A stretch of DNA of 64,000 nucleotides, from NCBI GenBank assembly GCA_019671135.1, contig JAHRHY010000008.1, positions 1-64,000 on the forward strand, read 5' to 3'. Shown in pieces: positions 18,104-28,194 of this stretch. The stretch's first letter is position 1; every line of letters begins with the position of its first letter. This DNA is from Linnemannia hyalina. Lineage: Eukaryota; Mortierellomycota; Mortierellomycetes; Mortierellales; Mortierellaceae. The notes beneath the pieces were generated by a model. The model did no database searches, was not told the DNA's origin, and saw only the letters and a list, made by a program, of their open reading frames with translations. The position numbers and the translations under genes were made by a program.

Positions 18104-19399
18104 ATGCTACCCGATAGTGAGATCCTTACAGCCAACGCGCGCTTCCAAGCACTGATGGACCGAGTAGCCACACTTGAACAAATAGTTCAGACGGTCACTC
18201 CCTTGCAAGCCAAAGTCACCGAACTCGAGGAGACTGTTCAGAAGTACCGTGATATGCTGGACTTCATTCTTTCGAACGAAGATTTCTTCACAAGCCTGAC
18301 CGTCAACCTCAACCCTCGATTACTCAGCCTCGAATCCAACGTCCAGAAGATGACGTCACAATTACCACCCATCACTCGCGCAGAACTAGGCAAACTATTT
18401 TATGATCACAAGACCGATGTCACCAACACAGTGAGTGCCATCTTCCAATCAACTACACCTCACTCCAGCAATAGCTCCCCTTCGAGGCCAAAAGTAGCAC
18501 CCCCCGCAGTCTTCTCCGGCAAGCGTGAAGATTGGAAAGGGTTTCAGGCTCAGCTGGAACTCTTCTTCGTTGCAAACGAGACCCTCTATCCGAACGACCA
18601 CGACCGCATTGTGCTGGCTATCTCGCGCCTCGGTGATACTGCAGCGTTCAAGTACATGCAGAGATACGTTCCGTCCTTCAAGTTGCCTGTCGAGGAGAGA
18701 CCCGCATGTATTTCTAACCTGGATCAGTTCTTTGCTCTTATGAGTAAGAACTTTGGAGTCTCCAATGCTCACGTCCTAGCAGACACCCAACTCCGTCAAC
18801 TTAGACAGCGCGGTTCTGCCATCGACTATACAAACCGTTTCGTCAACCTTGCAGCGGATACAGCATGGAATGATAGCGCAATGATTTCACAGTTCCGCCT
18901 CGGCCTGAAGGAGTCTGTTCAAGAAGCCATGGCAAACTACCCCGAGCCACCTACCTTTGCCGAGTTTTCACAATTGGCTATCGACATCGACAACCGACAG
19001 TACGGCTATGCAGTGACCCGTTCCGGCAACAAATCTTCCAGCACTCCGTCCCGTTCCACCACTGCCCACACTTCTACTACCACTCAAGCCTCATCCACCC
19101 CAACTACCGCGTCCACCCCTGCTACCTCAGCTCCCGCGACCACTTCGATGGACATGGATCTCTCGCATGCTCGCCATGGTCCTTTGCCACCGTCTGAGCG
19201 TCTTCGTCGTCAAAAGGAAGGACTGTGCACCTACTGTGGTTCAGCAGATCATTGGCTTGACGACTGCCCCAAGAAACCTGCAAAGCCCTCGTTCAAGAAC
19301 GCCCCAAAGGCAACAGCCTCGATCTCGGCCCTTCAGCCTACACAGACTAGCGACCAGCCCGATGCAATCTCTTTCCAATTGGAAAAAGATTCAGCCTAG
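18104..19399 (+). CDS. gag: gypsy Gag
   Basis: 431 residues. The N-terminus is a coiled-coil-like segment (residues about 15-60), followed by a retrotransposon-gag capsid region around residues 140-300 (FSGKREDWKGFQAQLELFF and WNDSAMISQFRLGL are typical). A Thr/Ser/Pro-rich linker follows, then one CCHC knuckle CTYCGSADHWLDDC near residue 375. The start is the ATG after the LTR leader; a second copy at 58150-59445 has exactly the same length. Pol is in the -1 frame relative to gag and its frame is open back over the gag end, so a -1 frameshift around GGAAAAAGA (19381-19389) is possible. Confidence 0.93.
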   Translation: MLPDSEILTANARFQALMDRVATLEQIVQTVTPLQAKVTELEETVQKYRDMLDFILSNEDFFTSLTVNLNPRLLSLESNVQKMTSQLPPITRAELGKLFYDHKTDVTNTVSAIFQSTTPHSSNSSPSRPKVAPPAVFSGKREDWKGFQAQLELFFVANETLYPNDHDRIVLAISRLGDTAAFKYMQRYVPSFKLPVEERPACISNLDQFFALMSKNFGVSNAHVLADTQLRQLRQRGSAIDYTNRFVNLAADTAWNDSAMISQFRLGLKESVQEAMANYPEPPTFAEFSQLAIDIDNRQYGYAVTRSGNKSSSTPSRSTTAHTSTTTQASSTPTTASTPATSAPATTSMDMDLSHARHGPLPPSERLRRQKEGLCTYCGSADHWLDDCPKKPAKPSFKNAPKATASISALQPTQTSDQPDAISFQLEKDSA

Positions 19400-19413
19400 A
19401 CAGTAAAGTTGGA

Positions 19414-22400
19414 GTGTGTCTGGGCGAGCTGTATAACAAATCTCCAAATGATCCTCTGCTATCCCCTATTACTATTCCAATTACTCTTCACTTCCAAAAC
19501 TCCTCACTACCAGTCCATGCAATGATCGACTCAGGAGCAACCATCTCATTCATTCATCAAAATCTAGCACAACAGCACAATCTTCCACTAGCACAACACT
19601 TATTACAAATCTCTCTTGCCAATGGTTCAACACATACCTCTCATCACGCCACCACATTGGTTATGCAATCCCACTCACAACACTTTTCCACACACACTTT
19701 TCAACTCATTGCACTTGGCAATTATGCCATTATTCTTGGCATGGACTGGCTCCGCTCACACAACCCATATATCGACTGGGAGAAACGAACCATTACTATG
19801 CCATGCCTCCATCAGCACACACTCGACAAGCTTTCCCCCCTTGCACAATCAACAATGCCTCGATCCATCCCTTCCTTCCAGGAACAAGACCGAATCCTTC
19901 TGCCACCTTCCAAACCCAAATCCACTTTGGTTCCCACCAAGTACACCTCAGGATCCAACCAACTATCCAAATCCGCCAAGAACCGATCAGCAACCAACAT
20001 CTCCATTATTAGCAATACACAACTCCGTCAGATCCTCAAGACCAATCAAGGAGTCGGATACATGCTCGACGTCTCCCGAATCGAAGAACTCGCCAGCGCA
20101 ACCACCAACGACAACTCTATCCCTGAATCAAAACCCACAGTCCAACTGCCCGAGAAATATGCCGAATATGCTCAGGTATTCTCCAAGATGCAAGCCGACA
20201 AGCTACCGCCACATCGACCCTATGATCACAATATCCCTGTGGTCGAAGGAGCCACCGTGCCATTTGGACCAGTGTACAACCTATCACAAACGGAACTGCA
20301 AGTTCTACGCGAATATATTCAAGAAAACCTTGCAAAAGGGTTCATCCGTCGATCCGAGTCTCCAGCTGGCGCCCCCGTCCTTTTTGTTAAAAAGAAAGAC
20401 GGTTCTCTCCGCCTCTGTGTCGACTATCGAGGCCTCAACAAGGTGACTGTCCCCAATCGATGCCCTCTGCCACTGATCTCCGAAACTTTCGACCGACTAG
20501 GCAAAGCCAAGTATTTCACCAAGCTCGACATGCAAGGAGCATACAATCTTCTCCGCATCAAGGAGGGCGACGAATGGAAGACTGCATTCCGCTGCCGCTA
20601 TGGCCACTTCGAGTATACAGTCATGCCCTTCGGACTAATGAACGCTCCCGGAACTTTCCAAGCTTTCGCCAACGACGTCCTCCGCGATTACCTAGATGAC
20701 TTTGTCGTGCTATACATTGACGACATTCTCATCTACTCCGACACCCTTGAGGAACATACCGCGCATGTCCGCAAAGTTCTCAGCAAGCTCCAAGACGCTG
20801 GTCTATGCTTAAAACTCGAGAAATGCTCGTTCGACAAGGACAAAGTCGAATTCCTCGGCTTTGTGATCGGAACTGACGGTATTTCTATGGACCCCGCCAA
20901 GGTTGCCGCCATTCGCGATTGGCCCACTCCCTCTTCCGTTTCGGATGTCCAGTGCTTTCTGGGTTTCTCCAACTTCTACCGTCGTTTTGTACGGAAATAC
21001 TCCCATATCGCCGCGCCTCTCACCGCGTTACTCAAGAAAAATACTAACTTTGTCTGGACCGCTATCGCACAAGCCGCTTTCACGGAGCTCAAGTCACGCT
21101 TCATGTCTGGCCCCGTCCTTCGGCATTTCCAACCAGATCGCCCCTGCATCATTGAAACTGACGCTTCTGACAAGGCCCTCGGCGCTGTCTGCAGTCAGCG
21201 TGACCAAGATGGACGCCTACATCCTATCGCTTACTACTCCCGAAAACTATTGCCTGCTGAACTCAACTATCAGATCTACGACAAAGAACTCCTTGCCATT
21301 GTGTCTGCCTTTAAACATTGGCGACACTACCTGGAATTCTCGCCCGCTACCACGGAAGTCATCACCGACCACAGAAATCTTGAGTACTTTACCACCACGC
21401 GCCAATTGAGCCGCCGTCAAGTCCGCTGGTCTGAAATCTTGTCTGACTACAACTTTACCATCCATTACCGCCCTGGCTCCCAGAATGCCGCTGCCGATGC
21501 TTTGTCCCGGCGGGACAACCCTGGAGAGGGAGGTGCGGCCCAGCACGGCAAGACCGAGATGACCCTCCTACCGCCGATCCAGATTCTGAACACCATCCAG
21601 GCCCGGTCACTGCAACCAGAGACGCCAGCGATCCAGGAAAAAATCAAGACACTAATCCCCGATGATCTATACTTTGGTCCAATACTCGCCAAGACCGCAA
21701 AGTCGAACTCGGACAATGCCCAGTACTCAATTCAAGATGGGCTACTCCTGCGGGATGGCCTTGTCTGCGTCCCCGACGATCCCGAACTCAAGAAACAAAT
21801 CCTTCAAGAATGTCACGACGCCCCAACCGCCGGTCATTTTGGAATTACCAAGACCTCAGACCTTGTCAGTCGAACCTTTTACTGGCCTTCCATGTGGCGT
21901 TACATCAAGGATTACATCAACGGTTGTGACACCTGCCAACGGACAAAGTCATCCACTCACAAGCCTTATGGACTTTTACAACCCCTGCCTGTACCCGATC
22001 GCCCCTGGACCTCAGTATCGATGGATTTCATCACCCAACTCCCCCCCTCAAACGGCTATACGGCAATCTGTGTTTTTGTGGACCGATTCACCAAGATGGC
22101 ACACTTTGTCCCCACCTACGACAACATCAATGCACAGGATACGGTCTGTTTGTTCCTAGAACGCGTATTTTCAGCCCACGGTCTCCCGGATGACATTGTT
22201 TCTGACAGAGGCGCCACCTTCACTTCAGCCTTCGTTTCCACCATGTTCAAGTCTCTGGGGATCAATCAGAAGCTTTCTACCGCCTACCACCAACGCACCG
22301 ATGGACAGACCGAGAGAGTAAATTCAATACTGGAACAGTACCTACGAGGGTATATCGACTATCAGCAAACGGACTGGAGCACCCTTCTACCGATAGCAGA

Positions 22401-23094
22401 ATTTGCATACAACAACGCAACACACTCAACAACAAAAACAACACCATTCTTTGCCAACCTCGGCTACCATCCGAAATTCACCATCACCATCCCAAGAGTC
22501 TCGAAGGACAATGTCCCAGCCCAGGAACGCGTCCAGGCCCTAAAGAACCTCTATGCGGAGATGCAACTCAATATTCACACCGCCATTGAACAGCATGCCA
22601 GGAACTTCGACACCAAGGCCCAACCACAACCCAATCTGCAAGTAGGAGATCTTGTATGGCTAGACGCCCGGAACCTCCAAACGAACAGACCATGCAAGAA
22701 GCTCGACCATAAGCGCATGGGCCCTTACCGTATTCTCGAAAAAATCGGCACTCGATCCTTCCGTCTCGATTTACCACCAACGACCAAGCTACATCCTGTC
22801 TTTCATGTAAACTTACTTGAGCGTGCGCATCCAGATACGATCCCCGGTCGAGCCTCAAAACGACCTCCTCCGCTTGTCGTCTCCGGCGATGAGGAGTACG
22901 AGGTTGAGGCCATTTTGGATTCACGGATCAGGCGCAACCACCTTGAATACTATATACATTGGAGAGGCTACCCCGTATCCGAACGAACCTGGGAACCGGC
23001 CGCCTGTGTCAAGAATTCCCCGGACCTTGTTCGCGAGTTCCATCTGCAACACCCTCACAAACCCAGCCAAAGGCCTCTTGGAACTCGGCCCTAG
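19414..23094 (+). CDS. pol: gypsy Pol polyprotein with chromodomain
   Basis: About 1226 residues from the first listed codon (GTG at 19414), so translation must be by frameshift or fusion to Gag. Domains in order: aspartic protease (MIDSGATISF, residue ~37), reverse transcriptase (YIDDILIYS, ~434), RNase H (ETDASDKALG, ~590), integrase zinc finger (GHFGITKTSD...CDTCQRTK, ~807-850), and integrase core with Asp in VSMDFI, Asp in VSDRGATF and Glu in DGQTERVN. A C-terminal chromodomain (EYEVEAILD...YYIHWRGYP...TWEP, ~1160-1216) probably targets insertion to modified chromatin. All catalytic motifs are intact. Confidence 0.95.
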   Translation: MCLGELYNKSPNDPLLSPITIPITLHFQNSSLPVHAMIDSGATISFIHQNLAQQHNLPLAQHLLQISLANGSTHTSHHATTLVMQSHSQHFSTHTFQLIALGNYAIILGMDWLRSHNPYIDWEKRTITMPCLHQHTLDKLSPLAQSTMPRSIPSFQEQDRILLPPSKPKSTLVPTKYTSGSNQLSKSAKNRSATNISIISNTQLRQILKTNQGVGYMLDVSRIEELASATTNDNSIPESKPTVQLPEKYAEYAQVFSKMQADKLPPHRPYDHNIPVVEGATVPFGPVYNLSQTELQVLREYIQENLAKGFIRRSESPAGAPVLFVKKKDGSLRLCVDYRGLNKVTVPNRCPLPLISETFDRLGKAKYFTKLDMQGAYNLLRIKEGDEWKTAFRCRYGHFEYTVMPFGLMNAPGTFQAFANDVLRDYLDDFVVLYIDDILIYSDTLEEHTAHVRKVLSKLQDAGLCLKLEKCSFDKDKVEFLGFVIGTDGISMDPAKVAAIRDWPTPSSVSDVQCFLGFSNFYRRFVRKYSHIAAPLTALLKKNTNFVWTAIAQAAFTELKSRFMSGPVLRHFQPDRPCIIETDASDKALGAVCSQRDQDGRLHPIAYYSRKLLPAELNYQIYDKELLAIVSAFKHWRHYLEFSPATTEVITDHRNLEYFTTTRQLSRRQVRWSEILSDYNFTIHYRPGSQNAAADALSRRDNPGEGGAAQHGKTEMTLLPPIQILNTIQARSLQPETPAIQEKIKTLIPDDLYFGPILAKTAKSNSDNAQYSIQDGLLLRDGLVCVPDDPELKKQILQECHDAPTAGHFGITKTSDLVSRTFYWPSMWRYIKDYINGCDTCQRTKSSTHKPYGLLQPLPVPDRPWTSVSMDFITQLPPSNGYTAICVFVDRFTKMAHFVPTYDNINAQDTVCLFLERVFSAHGLPDDIVSDRGATFTSAFVSTMFKSLGINQKLSTAYHQRTDGQTERVNSILEQYLRGYIDYQQTDWSTLLPIAEFAYNNATHSTTKTTPFFANLGYHPKFTITIPRVSKDNVPAQERVQALKNLYAEMQLNIHTAIEQHARNFDTKAQPQPNLQVGDLVWLDARNLQTNRPCKKLDHKRMGPYRILEKIGTRSFRLDLPPTTKLHPVFHVNLLERAHPDTIPGRASKRPPPLVVSGDEEYEVEAILDSRIRRNHLEYYIHWRGYPVSERTWEPAACVKNSPDLVREFHLQHPHKPSQRPLGTRP

Positions 23095-23104
23095 AGGGGG
23101 AGGT

Positions 23105-23301
23105 TGTCACGAGACAAGAGCTTGCTCTTGTGACTTCGCCCTAACGAGTATAAAAGGGCCTTAGATAGCAAATCTATAGCTCTTTACTTGGTATCGCCAA
23201 TACAACATACTCTTTAACCTATTCCTTATACTCATTTCTTAGTCCTTGATCAAGGTTCTCTTTATCTACTTCATTCTATTGCTTGGTCTGCTTTCTTGAC
23301 A
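23105..23301 (+). repeat. gypsy 3' LTR
   Basis: Direct copy of 17689-17885, with no differences seen. It follows the purine tract and is followed by ATACC. Confidence 0.92.
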
Positions 23302-23457
23302 ATACCTTCCATAAGTAGTATTATGGGAATTATTCCCAGGAAATTCATGTACTGTCAACCAAGCTGGTACCATTATCATCATGATGTATATGCATGAGAT
23401 TCACCGGGGACACACGTATAAATGCTATATATGTTATATGAACGTAGGTGTTTTAAA

Positions 23458-23797
23458 ATGGTGGGCATAGCTTAACAAAAGACGAGAAAACAGGTGTACT
23501 CCCTCGCCCAAAAAAAAGCGCTCCAACCTTTTTGTCCTGCCCGATTACCGATATGTAAAATATGTTTATGTTGATACTCTCTCCTTACGTTTTGCTCTTG
23601 TAATACTGCTAGATAACTATGTCCATTTGGATTCTTTTGCTTTTGTATATGTACTCTTTATAGATGTATTTGTTATCTTTTTAAAAACTCCTTCCATAAT
23701 TGTCTGTACAAATTCTTGCAACCTCCATTGGTATTCCACAACATATTCATCTATTTCGACCCAAGACGATTCCCTATTTCGACCCAAGACGATTCCC
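23458..23797. repeat. M3 right terminal arm, S plus an extra tip
   Basis: One inverted 317-bp S unit (23458-23774) is followed directly by a second copy of only the outermost 23 bp (TATTTCGACCCAAGACGATT...CCC, 23775-23797). The ATT duplication comes after this second tip, so the extra tip is the functional end. It shows that T and the rest of the outer S are dispensable. Confidence 0.85.
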
Positions 23798-24003
23798 ATT
23801 ATCCACGAGAAAGGCAACTTGTCCCAGAGTTAACACAAACCGTTACAGTACAAAACAAACTGGAAAATGGTCTTGAGTTACAAAGAATGCAAGAGAAATT
23901 TGTAGGAATAGATGTTGCTTCAGATGATGATGATGAACAAACGTCAAATAAGGATGATGACGAGGAAATGTCAAACCACGAAGACGATAATACCAATCTA
24001 TAA
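23798..24003 (+). pseudogene. M0 transposase gene, 3' end
   Basis: 206 bp, equal in length to M3 14810-15015, encoding the acidic C-terminus. The frame continues from the ATT duplication. The rest of the gene is at 12178-12917. Confidence 0.85.
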
Positions 24004-24038
24004 TTAACAAAAGTCTTTCCAAAGTTTTTAAAAACCTC

Positions 24039-25623
24039 TCAAACGCGCTCGCACTTCATATCAAGTATATTATGTGAATTAACCACTCTAATCGCTCGAA
24101 ATGTCATGAACGGCACACCTTGCACACTACCAATTCTCTGTAGACCTTGAAGATGCTCCACACGCCATGGTCTCCAAATCTTTGCCAACGATTTTCCTTC
24201 GCGCACCTTTATGCCACATGCTGTAATAAAATGCCAACGACGTTCAGAACGAAATTCTTTGAGACCGGCCGCCACATTGGTATACTCTTCATCAGGCTCT
24301 AAAATTTGGTGGGCTGCAGTATACATCGAAACATGAATAGTTTTCAGATGTAATACATTTGTGTCTACTGTATCTTCATCATATTCGAAGATATCTGCAA
24401 GTGGGGCACTATACCTGTTATGAACACGCTTTGGCCAGGCAATAGAGATGTTGTCAACTTCCACAATTCCAACTTTGCTAAATTTACGAATGACATTAGG
24501 AGATGCATCCCTTGAAGGAAACATTCCTTTTTGCGAGCCAGCAACTAGTGTAATGGCAGTACATCCAGGCTCGCGCTTAAATGTCCTTATTTCGCCCAAA
24601 ATAACTTTCTCTTTCCCATTTACCTCTTCTACATGTCCTTCCACAAAGTATATAGGTCTATTGTTAAAGGAATAGTTAGCCAGCAAAAGTGTAATAAGCT
24701 CGGGGTTCTTAAAGTTTTGCCACATATATCCATACTTCTTAGAGGTTACCGAATTCCACCAGTGACAATAAGCAAACAGTTTCTCATGTGGAAAATGTAC
24801 AGCCACCATCGAGGTAATGCATTTTGCACGTTCCTCCCACTGCATCTCAAAGGAACATTTAAATGTTTTACATTTCTTCAAGAGATTCTTTGTCTTGTCC
24901 ATTTCGTCTTGATATGACTGAAGAGATCTCAAAGATGAACCTTCAAACGTCAGCTCGATACGACTATAACCATGCTTTTTATATTTTTTAACTCGTCGTC
25001 CAAATGCTGTTTCTTTCTCCACCAAATCCTCCAAACGTGAACCAAGGCTCTTTCGCACCTCGGCACTTTCCAAAATCTGAACAAATTTGTTATACACCTT
25101 ATATCGGATATTCTTTCTATCATCTTCTAAATTTCTCCATGAAATGCAATGATGTCCAACTCTTCCTAAATCATCTACAATTTCCGTATTATTACCTTCT
25201 TTTAGTAATTTCTCTACATAAAACCGTGTGGTAATACGCGTACAATCATAGGCGAAGTCTATGTCATGTAAAGCAATGCCACTCTCGTTCAAGATAGGCA
25301 ACATGCCGTCCAAAATTGGCACAACAATCTTAGCTCGTGAAAAATCTAGAGAAACCTTAATGGCAATAAAGCCATGCTGGTATTCTTTTCCAACAAACAG
25401 CCTTCTATGGCGTTTGACCATGCGTGCAGAAAAATAGTTGTCATCCATTTTAACAGCCCTAGCATCCAAAAACTTTACGGATTCCACATCTAAATCCATG
25501 TGGTTGAATGCATCGCGCAGTTCCGCAATGTATTTTCCAATTGCCGTACCTTTAGTGGAATTGTCAGCAAAATTATATATACCCCAAAAGATGATGGAAT
25601 CGCAGAAGAGCTTCGAAAACTTA
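24039..25623 (-). pseudogene. M0 rep-like gene lacking its first ~40 codons
   Basis: 1585 of the expected 1704 bp. The 5' end of the gene is cut where X1 begins at 25624. The rep motifs IDFAYDC, YKVYNKF and YSRIELTF are present. The sequence is closer to M3 rep than to M1/M2. No start codon with the family N-terminus remains; the first in-frame Met is far downstream, at 25499. Confidence 0.85.
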
Positions 25624-26118
25624 GGAGGCCTTTCACGTCCAAGTTATCATATGGTGTTTGTTACATCTCTGTAGATCTCGACAATATCCATAGCGACTAT
25701 GGGATGAGAATGTATATATGATACCAAGCATATAAGACAACCATTGTAACATTTTTTGTTTAACTATCCTACTAAACACCAACCTATTCTCCAAACAACA
25801 AAGTCTTCTTATTTTTCGCACACCACACTCTTGAATATGTCCATCTACTATTAACCTGTAACCCTCACTGCAAGATTCGCCAGAGTAGTTCTTGTATGTC
25901 ATCATCTAAAGCACTTGTACTCTCAACTGTATCTTTGGGGCGAAATACAGGGGAGAGATTACATTTTAAAAAAACATGTGCTGTCTATTGCTATTTTATT
26001 CTGTGTTCTGTTGCCCACTATGAAGAGATATGTCAGTTATGGAAGTAAACACTCCGTTCCTTGGGCTTTGGATATTTTTTATATGCCTTTTTATATCCTC
26101 TGCACATGAAGGGGCCGC
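25624..26118. mobile_element. X1, 495-bp short-TIR element
   Basis: Starts GGAGGCCTTTCACGTCC and ends with the imperfect inverse (CCTCTGCACATGAAGGGGCCGC). The five complete copies in the window are all 495 bp. It contains no supported gene; short frames inside show no conservation signal. Left flank is rep, right flank is the E leader. It looks like a MITE mobilised in trans, probably by the DDE protein next to it. Confidence 0.75.
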
Positions 26119-26279
26119 TACCGAAAAAAATATAAAAATATATTTGTATTCTCAACTATGTGCTTGCTATATGATAGATACCATCCTACATGCTGTTGTG
26201 TATGCAGTTAAGTATAAGCCTTTTTAAAAAATTGTTATTGTTGGTTAACGTCATGACAATCCAATACATAAATATTATT

Positions 26280-27563
26280 ATGGATCTAACAAAACACTTC
26301 CAACAACTGCTTGATGACCATTGGACTTTCCTCAACGCTGGATGGCCAACAATTACACCACGTAATAATCATCGTACTGTAAGCAAGGAAATTGGGTATA
26401 TGCCAGAAATAAAAGAAACCCTAAATCGACGCCTTGGTCCTATTCCAGTGTACTTCTTTCTTGTTGACATCTGGCCAAAGGTTAAGTATCCTGGTCCATA
26501 CAAAGAAGTGGAGAAAGGTCTTTTAATGCTCTATCATCTTGTCAAAGGACTGTCTATGGAAGCAACGGAACCACACATGCCAAAAAGTAGTTTTCATGCA
26601 ATGCACTCTGTGTTTTATAAGAAAGAATATACTTTGCACAACAAGTACATCACCAACTGTATTGCAACAATGTTCTCCACAATTAAAATACGCCTATTGT
26701 CTGCAAAGGAAAAGAATCCTCCATTATTTAAGCATGTTACATTGCATCTTGATGGTCATGATACAAGAGCAACATACAAAGGTGAGAGTAGTGCTGATAT
26801 GTACTCTTACAAGCTGAAAAAGTCTGGATTACGCACACAGGTAGCAATGGATTGTAATGGCATGGCTTTATTTGTCTCCAAATCTGCATCTTGCAAGAAC
26901 AATGCTGATGGAACAATGCTGCTAACGATGAAGTTGGACAAGAGAGTGCATGAGATGGATTGCATTGCTCTCGATGGAGGGTATCCACAGTTCTTAAGGA
27001 GGCTTATAGATGAGTCTGATATTCTTAGAGTCCAAAATTTCGCTCATCCATACCGTAAACAGAAGAACAAGGAACTTACACAGGAAGAAGCGTTATACAA
27101 TACCACCTTTGGTAGTTTCCGCTCGCAGATGGAATCTCTGTTTGCAGACCTTGGTTCCACATTTGAGAAACACAACAATCGTACTCCTGTGTTGGTGGAT
27201 AAGAAACAAACATATAATTTGCAGTTGAAGTTATCTTTATTACTCTTAAACATGAAAAAGATGGTTGCTTTGTTGAAGATTTCTGCAGAACCAATTCATA
27301 CAGCTTGGCTTCGCGAAGGCTTCGAGTATCCGACGACAGAGAACGACGTTGAGCAACCAATGGGATATGTTGATGTTGGTGCGCTAGTGGAGGATGGAAA
27401 TACCATGGCAGAACTCCAGAGCAAATTTCTTGGTATTAAACTTCATGGTGATGTTAATGTTGATGAGGACACACCAATGGATCAAGCAGTAATAATGCAA
27501 CCCGGCCTTTCCATTGAGCTTAGAAGTACGAATCGACAAATGGATGTTAATGGTAATCTGTAG
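26280..27563 (+). CDS. HARBI1-like DDE transposase of element E (unit 1)
   Basis: 427 residues from the Met-Asp-Leu start at 26280; the frame is open back to 26190 but homology to M transposase begins here. It shares its whole layout with the M transposase: LDGHDTRAT (Asp 158), SYKLKKSGLRTQVA, ALDGGYPQ (Asp 232), FRSQMESLFADL (Glu 285). The proteins are clearly diverged, so this is a sister family. The C-terminus is acidic but different from that of M. A GTTTTTAAAAG motif follows 16 bases after the stop. It is the likely transposase for the X ends beside it; that link is inferred from position. Confidence 0.75.
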   Translation: MDLTKHFQQLLDDHWTFLNAGWPTITPRNNHRTVSKEIGYMPEIKETLNRRLGPIPVYFFLVDIWPKVKYPGPYKEVEKGLLMLYHLVKGLSMEATEPHMPKSSFHAMHSVFYKKEYTLHNKYITNCIATMFSTIKIRLLSAKEKNPPLFKHVTLHLDGHDTRATYKGESSADMYSYKLKKSGLRTQVAMDCNGMALFVSKSASCKNNADGTMLLTMKLDKRVHEMDCIALDGGYPQFLRRLIDESDILRVQNFAHPYRKQKNKELTQEEALYNTTFGSFRSQMESLFADLGSTFEKHNNRTPVLVDKKQTYNLQLKLSLLLLNMKKMVALLKISAEPIHTAWLREGFEYPTTENDVEQPMGYVDVGALVEDGNTMAELQSKFLGIKLHGDVNVDEDTPMDQAVIMQPGLSIELRSTNRQMDVNGNL

Positions 27564-28194
27564 ACTTATTGCAGGTTTTTAAAAGAATAGACATACATGG
27601 CCTATTTAGTCAGCTTTAAGATACGGTATTAACTGCCAAGACGCTAATATGCACCGGTATCTATTATTAAAAGCCATGGTATTATTGTAGTAGATCGGAT
27701 GCTATTCTATGCTATTCTACAGCATTCCTTTTTATTTAACAAAGAGGATAAACACATGTACAAACCTACGTCATAAAAGAATACTACATTCTTAACCATT
27801 TTTAAACCCCGTCTTTAATGCCAAGCAGTCTTAATAAGCAAGATCTACGTCATACGAGGAACACTACATTATTAACCACTTAGATGCCTTTTTAAAACTC
27901 TTTTGTTACTAAGCGCCAAGCAGTGCTAATAAGCAAGCGCTATTAATGTCCATTGTGGCAGTGTTCCTGAATTAGTATAAATAAAGGAGTCCACTTCCCT
28001 CTTGCTTAATCTTTATCTAGTAACCAACCAACAATTATCCATATCTATACAACCATCCATACCTATACAACCATCTTTTATTGCAATTCTTTATATCAGT
28101 GTACTAAGCAGCTGCAATCTACCACACATAAACTGAAAACTCATTCACACCCACCATACCACAAGTACAATCCATATTATTCATATCCAAAAAC
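27564..28194 (+). promoter_or_regulatory. upstream region of the 752-residue gene
   Basis: 631 bp without a gene. A TATA box TATAAATA lies at 27976-27983. Upstream are two imperfect direct repeats (about 27764-27841 and 27843-27938). Each has CTACGTCATA (27766 and 27845), whose inverse contains the CRE-like TGACGTA, and each ends in CCAAGCAGT.CTAATAAGCAAG. The leader after the TATA box is CA-rich with a repeated TCTATACAACCATCCAT-like unit. This looks like a strong, regulated RNA polymerase II promoter. Confidence 0.6.

Larger units (their letters stand above)
17689..23301 (+). mobile_element. full-length Ty3/gypsy chromovirus
   Basis: LTRs of 197 bp (17689-17885 and 23105-23301) start TGTCACGAG and end TTGACA. 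They look identical by eye. The 5-bp target duplication ATACC lies at 17684-17688 and 23302-23306. The interior has gag, then pol with protease, RT, RNase H, integrase and chromodomain, and a purine-rich tract (AGAGGGGGAGGT) just before the 3' LTR. Identical LTRs plus open frames indicate a very recent insertion. It lies within the right shoulder of M3. Confidence 0.95.
12918..23797. mobile_element. M3 transposon, interrupted by a gypsy element
   Basis: Tips GGGAATCGTC at 12918 and GACGATTCCC ending at 23797, with 3-bp target duplication ATT (12915-12917 and 23798-23800). It carries all four M genes intact. The gypsy element at 17689-23301 sits downstream of the zinc-finger gene. Without gypsy the element is about 5.3 kb. 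Insertion into M0 is exact: the two M0 pieces match the M3 gene with 740 and 206 bp and share only ATT. Confidence 0.87.
1022..25623. mobile_element. M0, outermost and broken M transposon
   Basis: M0 is the host of the nest. Visible parts are 118 bp of its left terminal unit (1022-1139), an internal piece of its transposase gene (12178-12917), the 3' end of that gene (23798-24003) and most of its rep gene (24039-25623). The gaps are filled by M1 (1140-12177) and M3 (12918-23797). The 5' part of its transposase gene, about 374 bp of the reading frame, is missing at the M1 insertion. Its right side is lost where X begins at 25624. The joint assignment of these pieces to one element is inferred from order, strand and exact fit. 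Confidence 0.6.

Noticed and set aside
25633..26109. Frames of 64-90 residues inside the X elements
   Set aside because: They occur in all X copies simply by identity, show no domain, and the older X5 copy does not conserve them beyond base identity.
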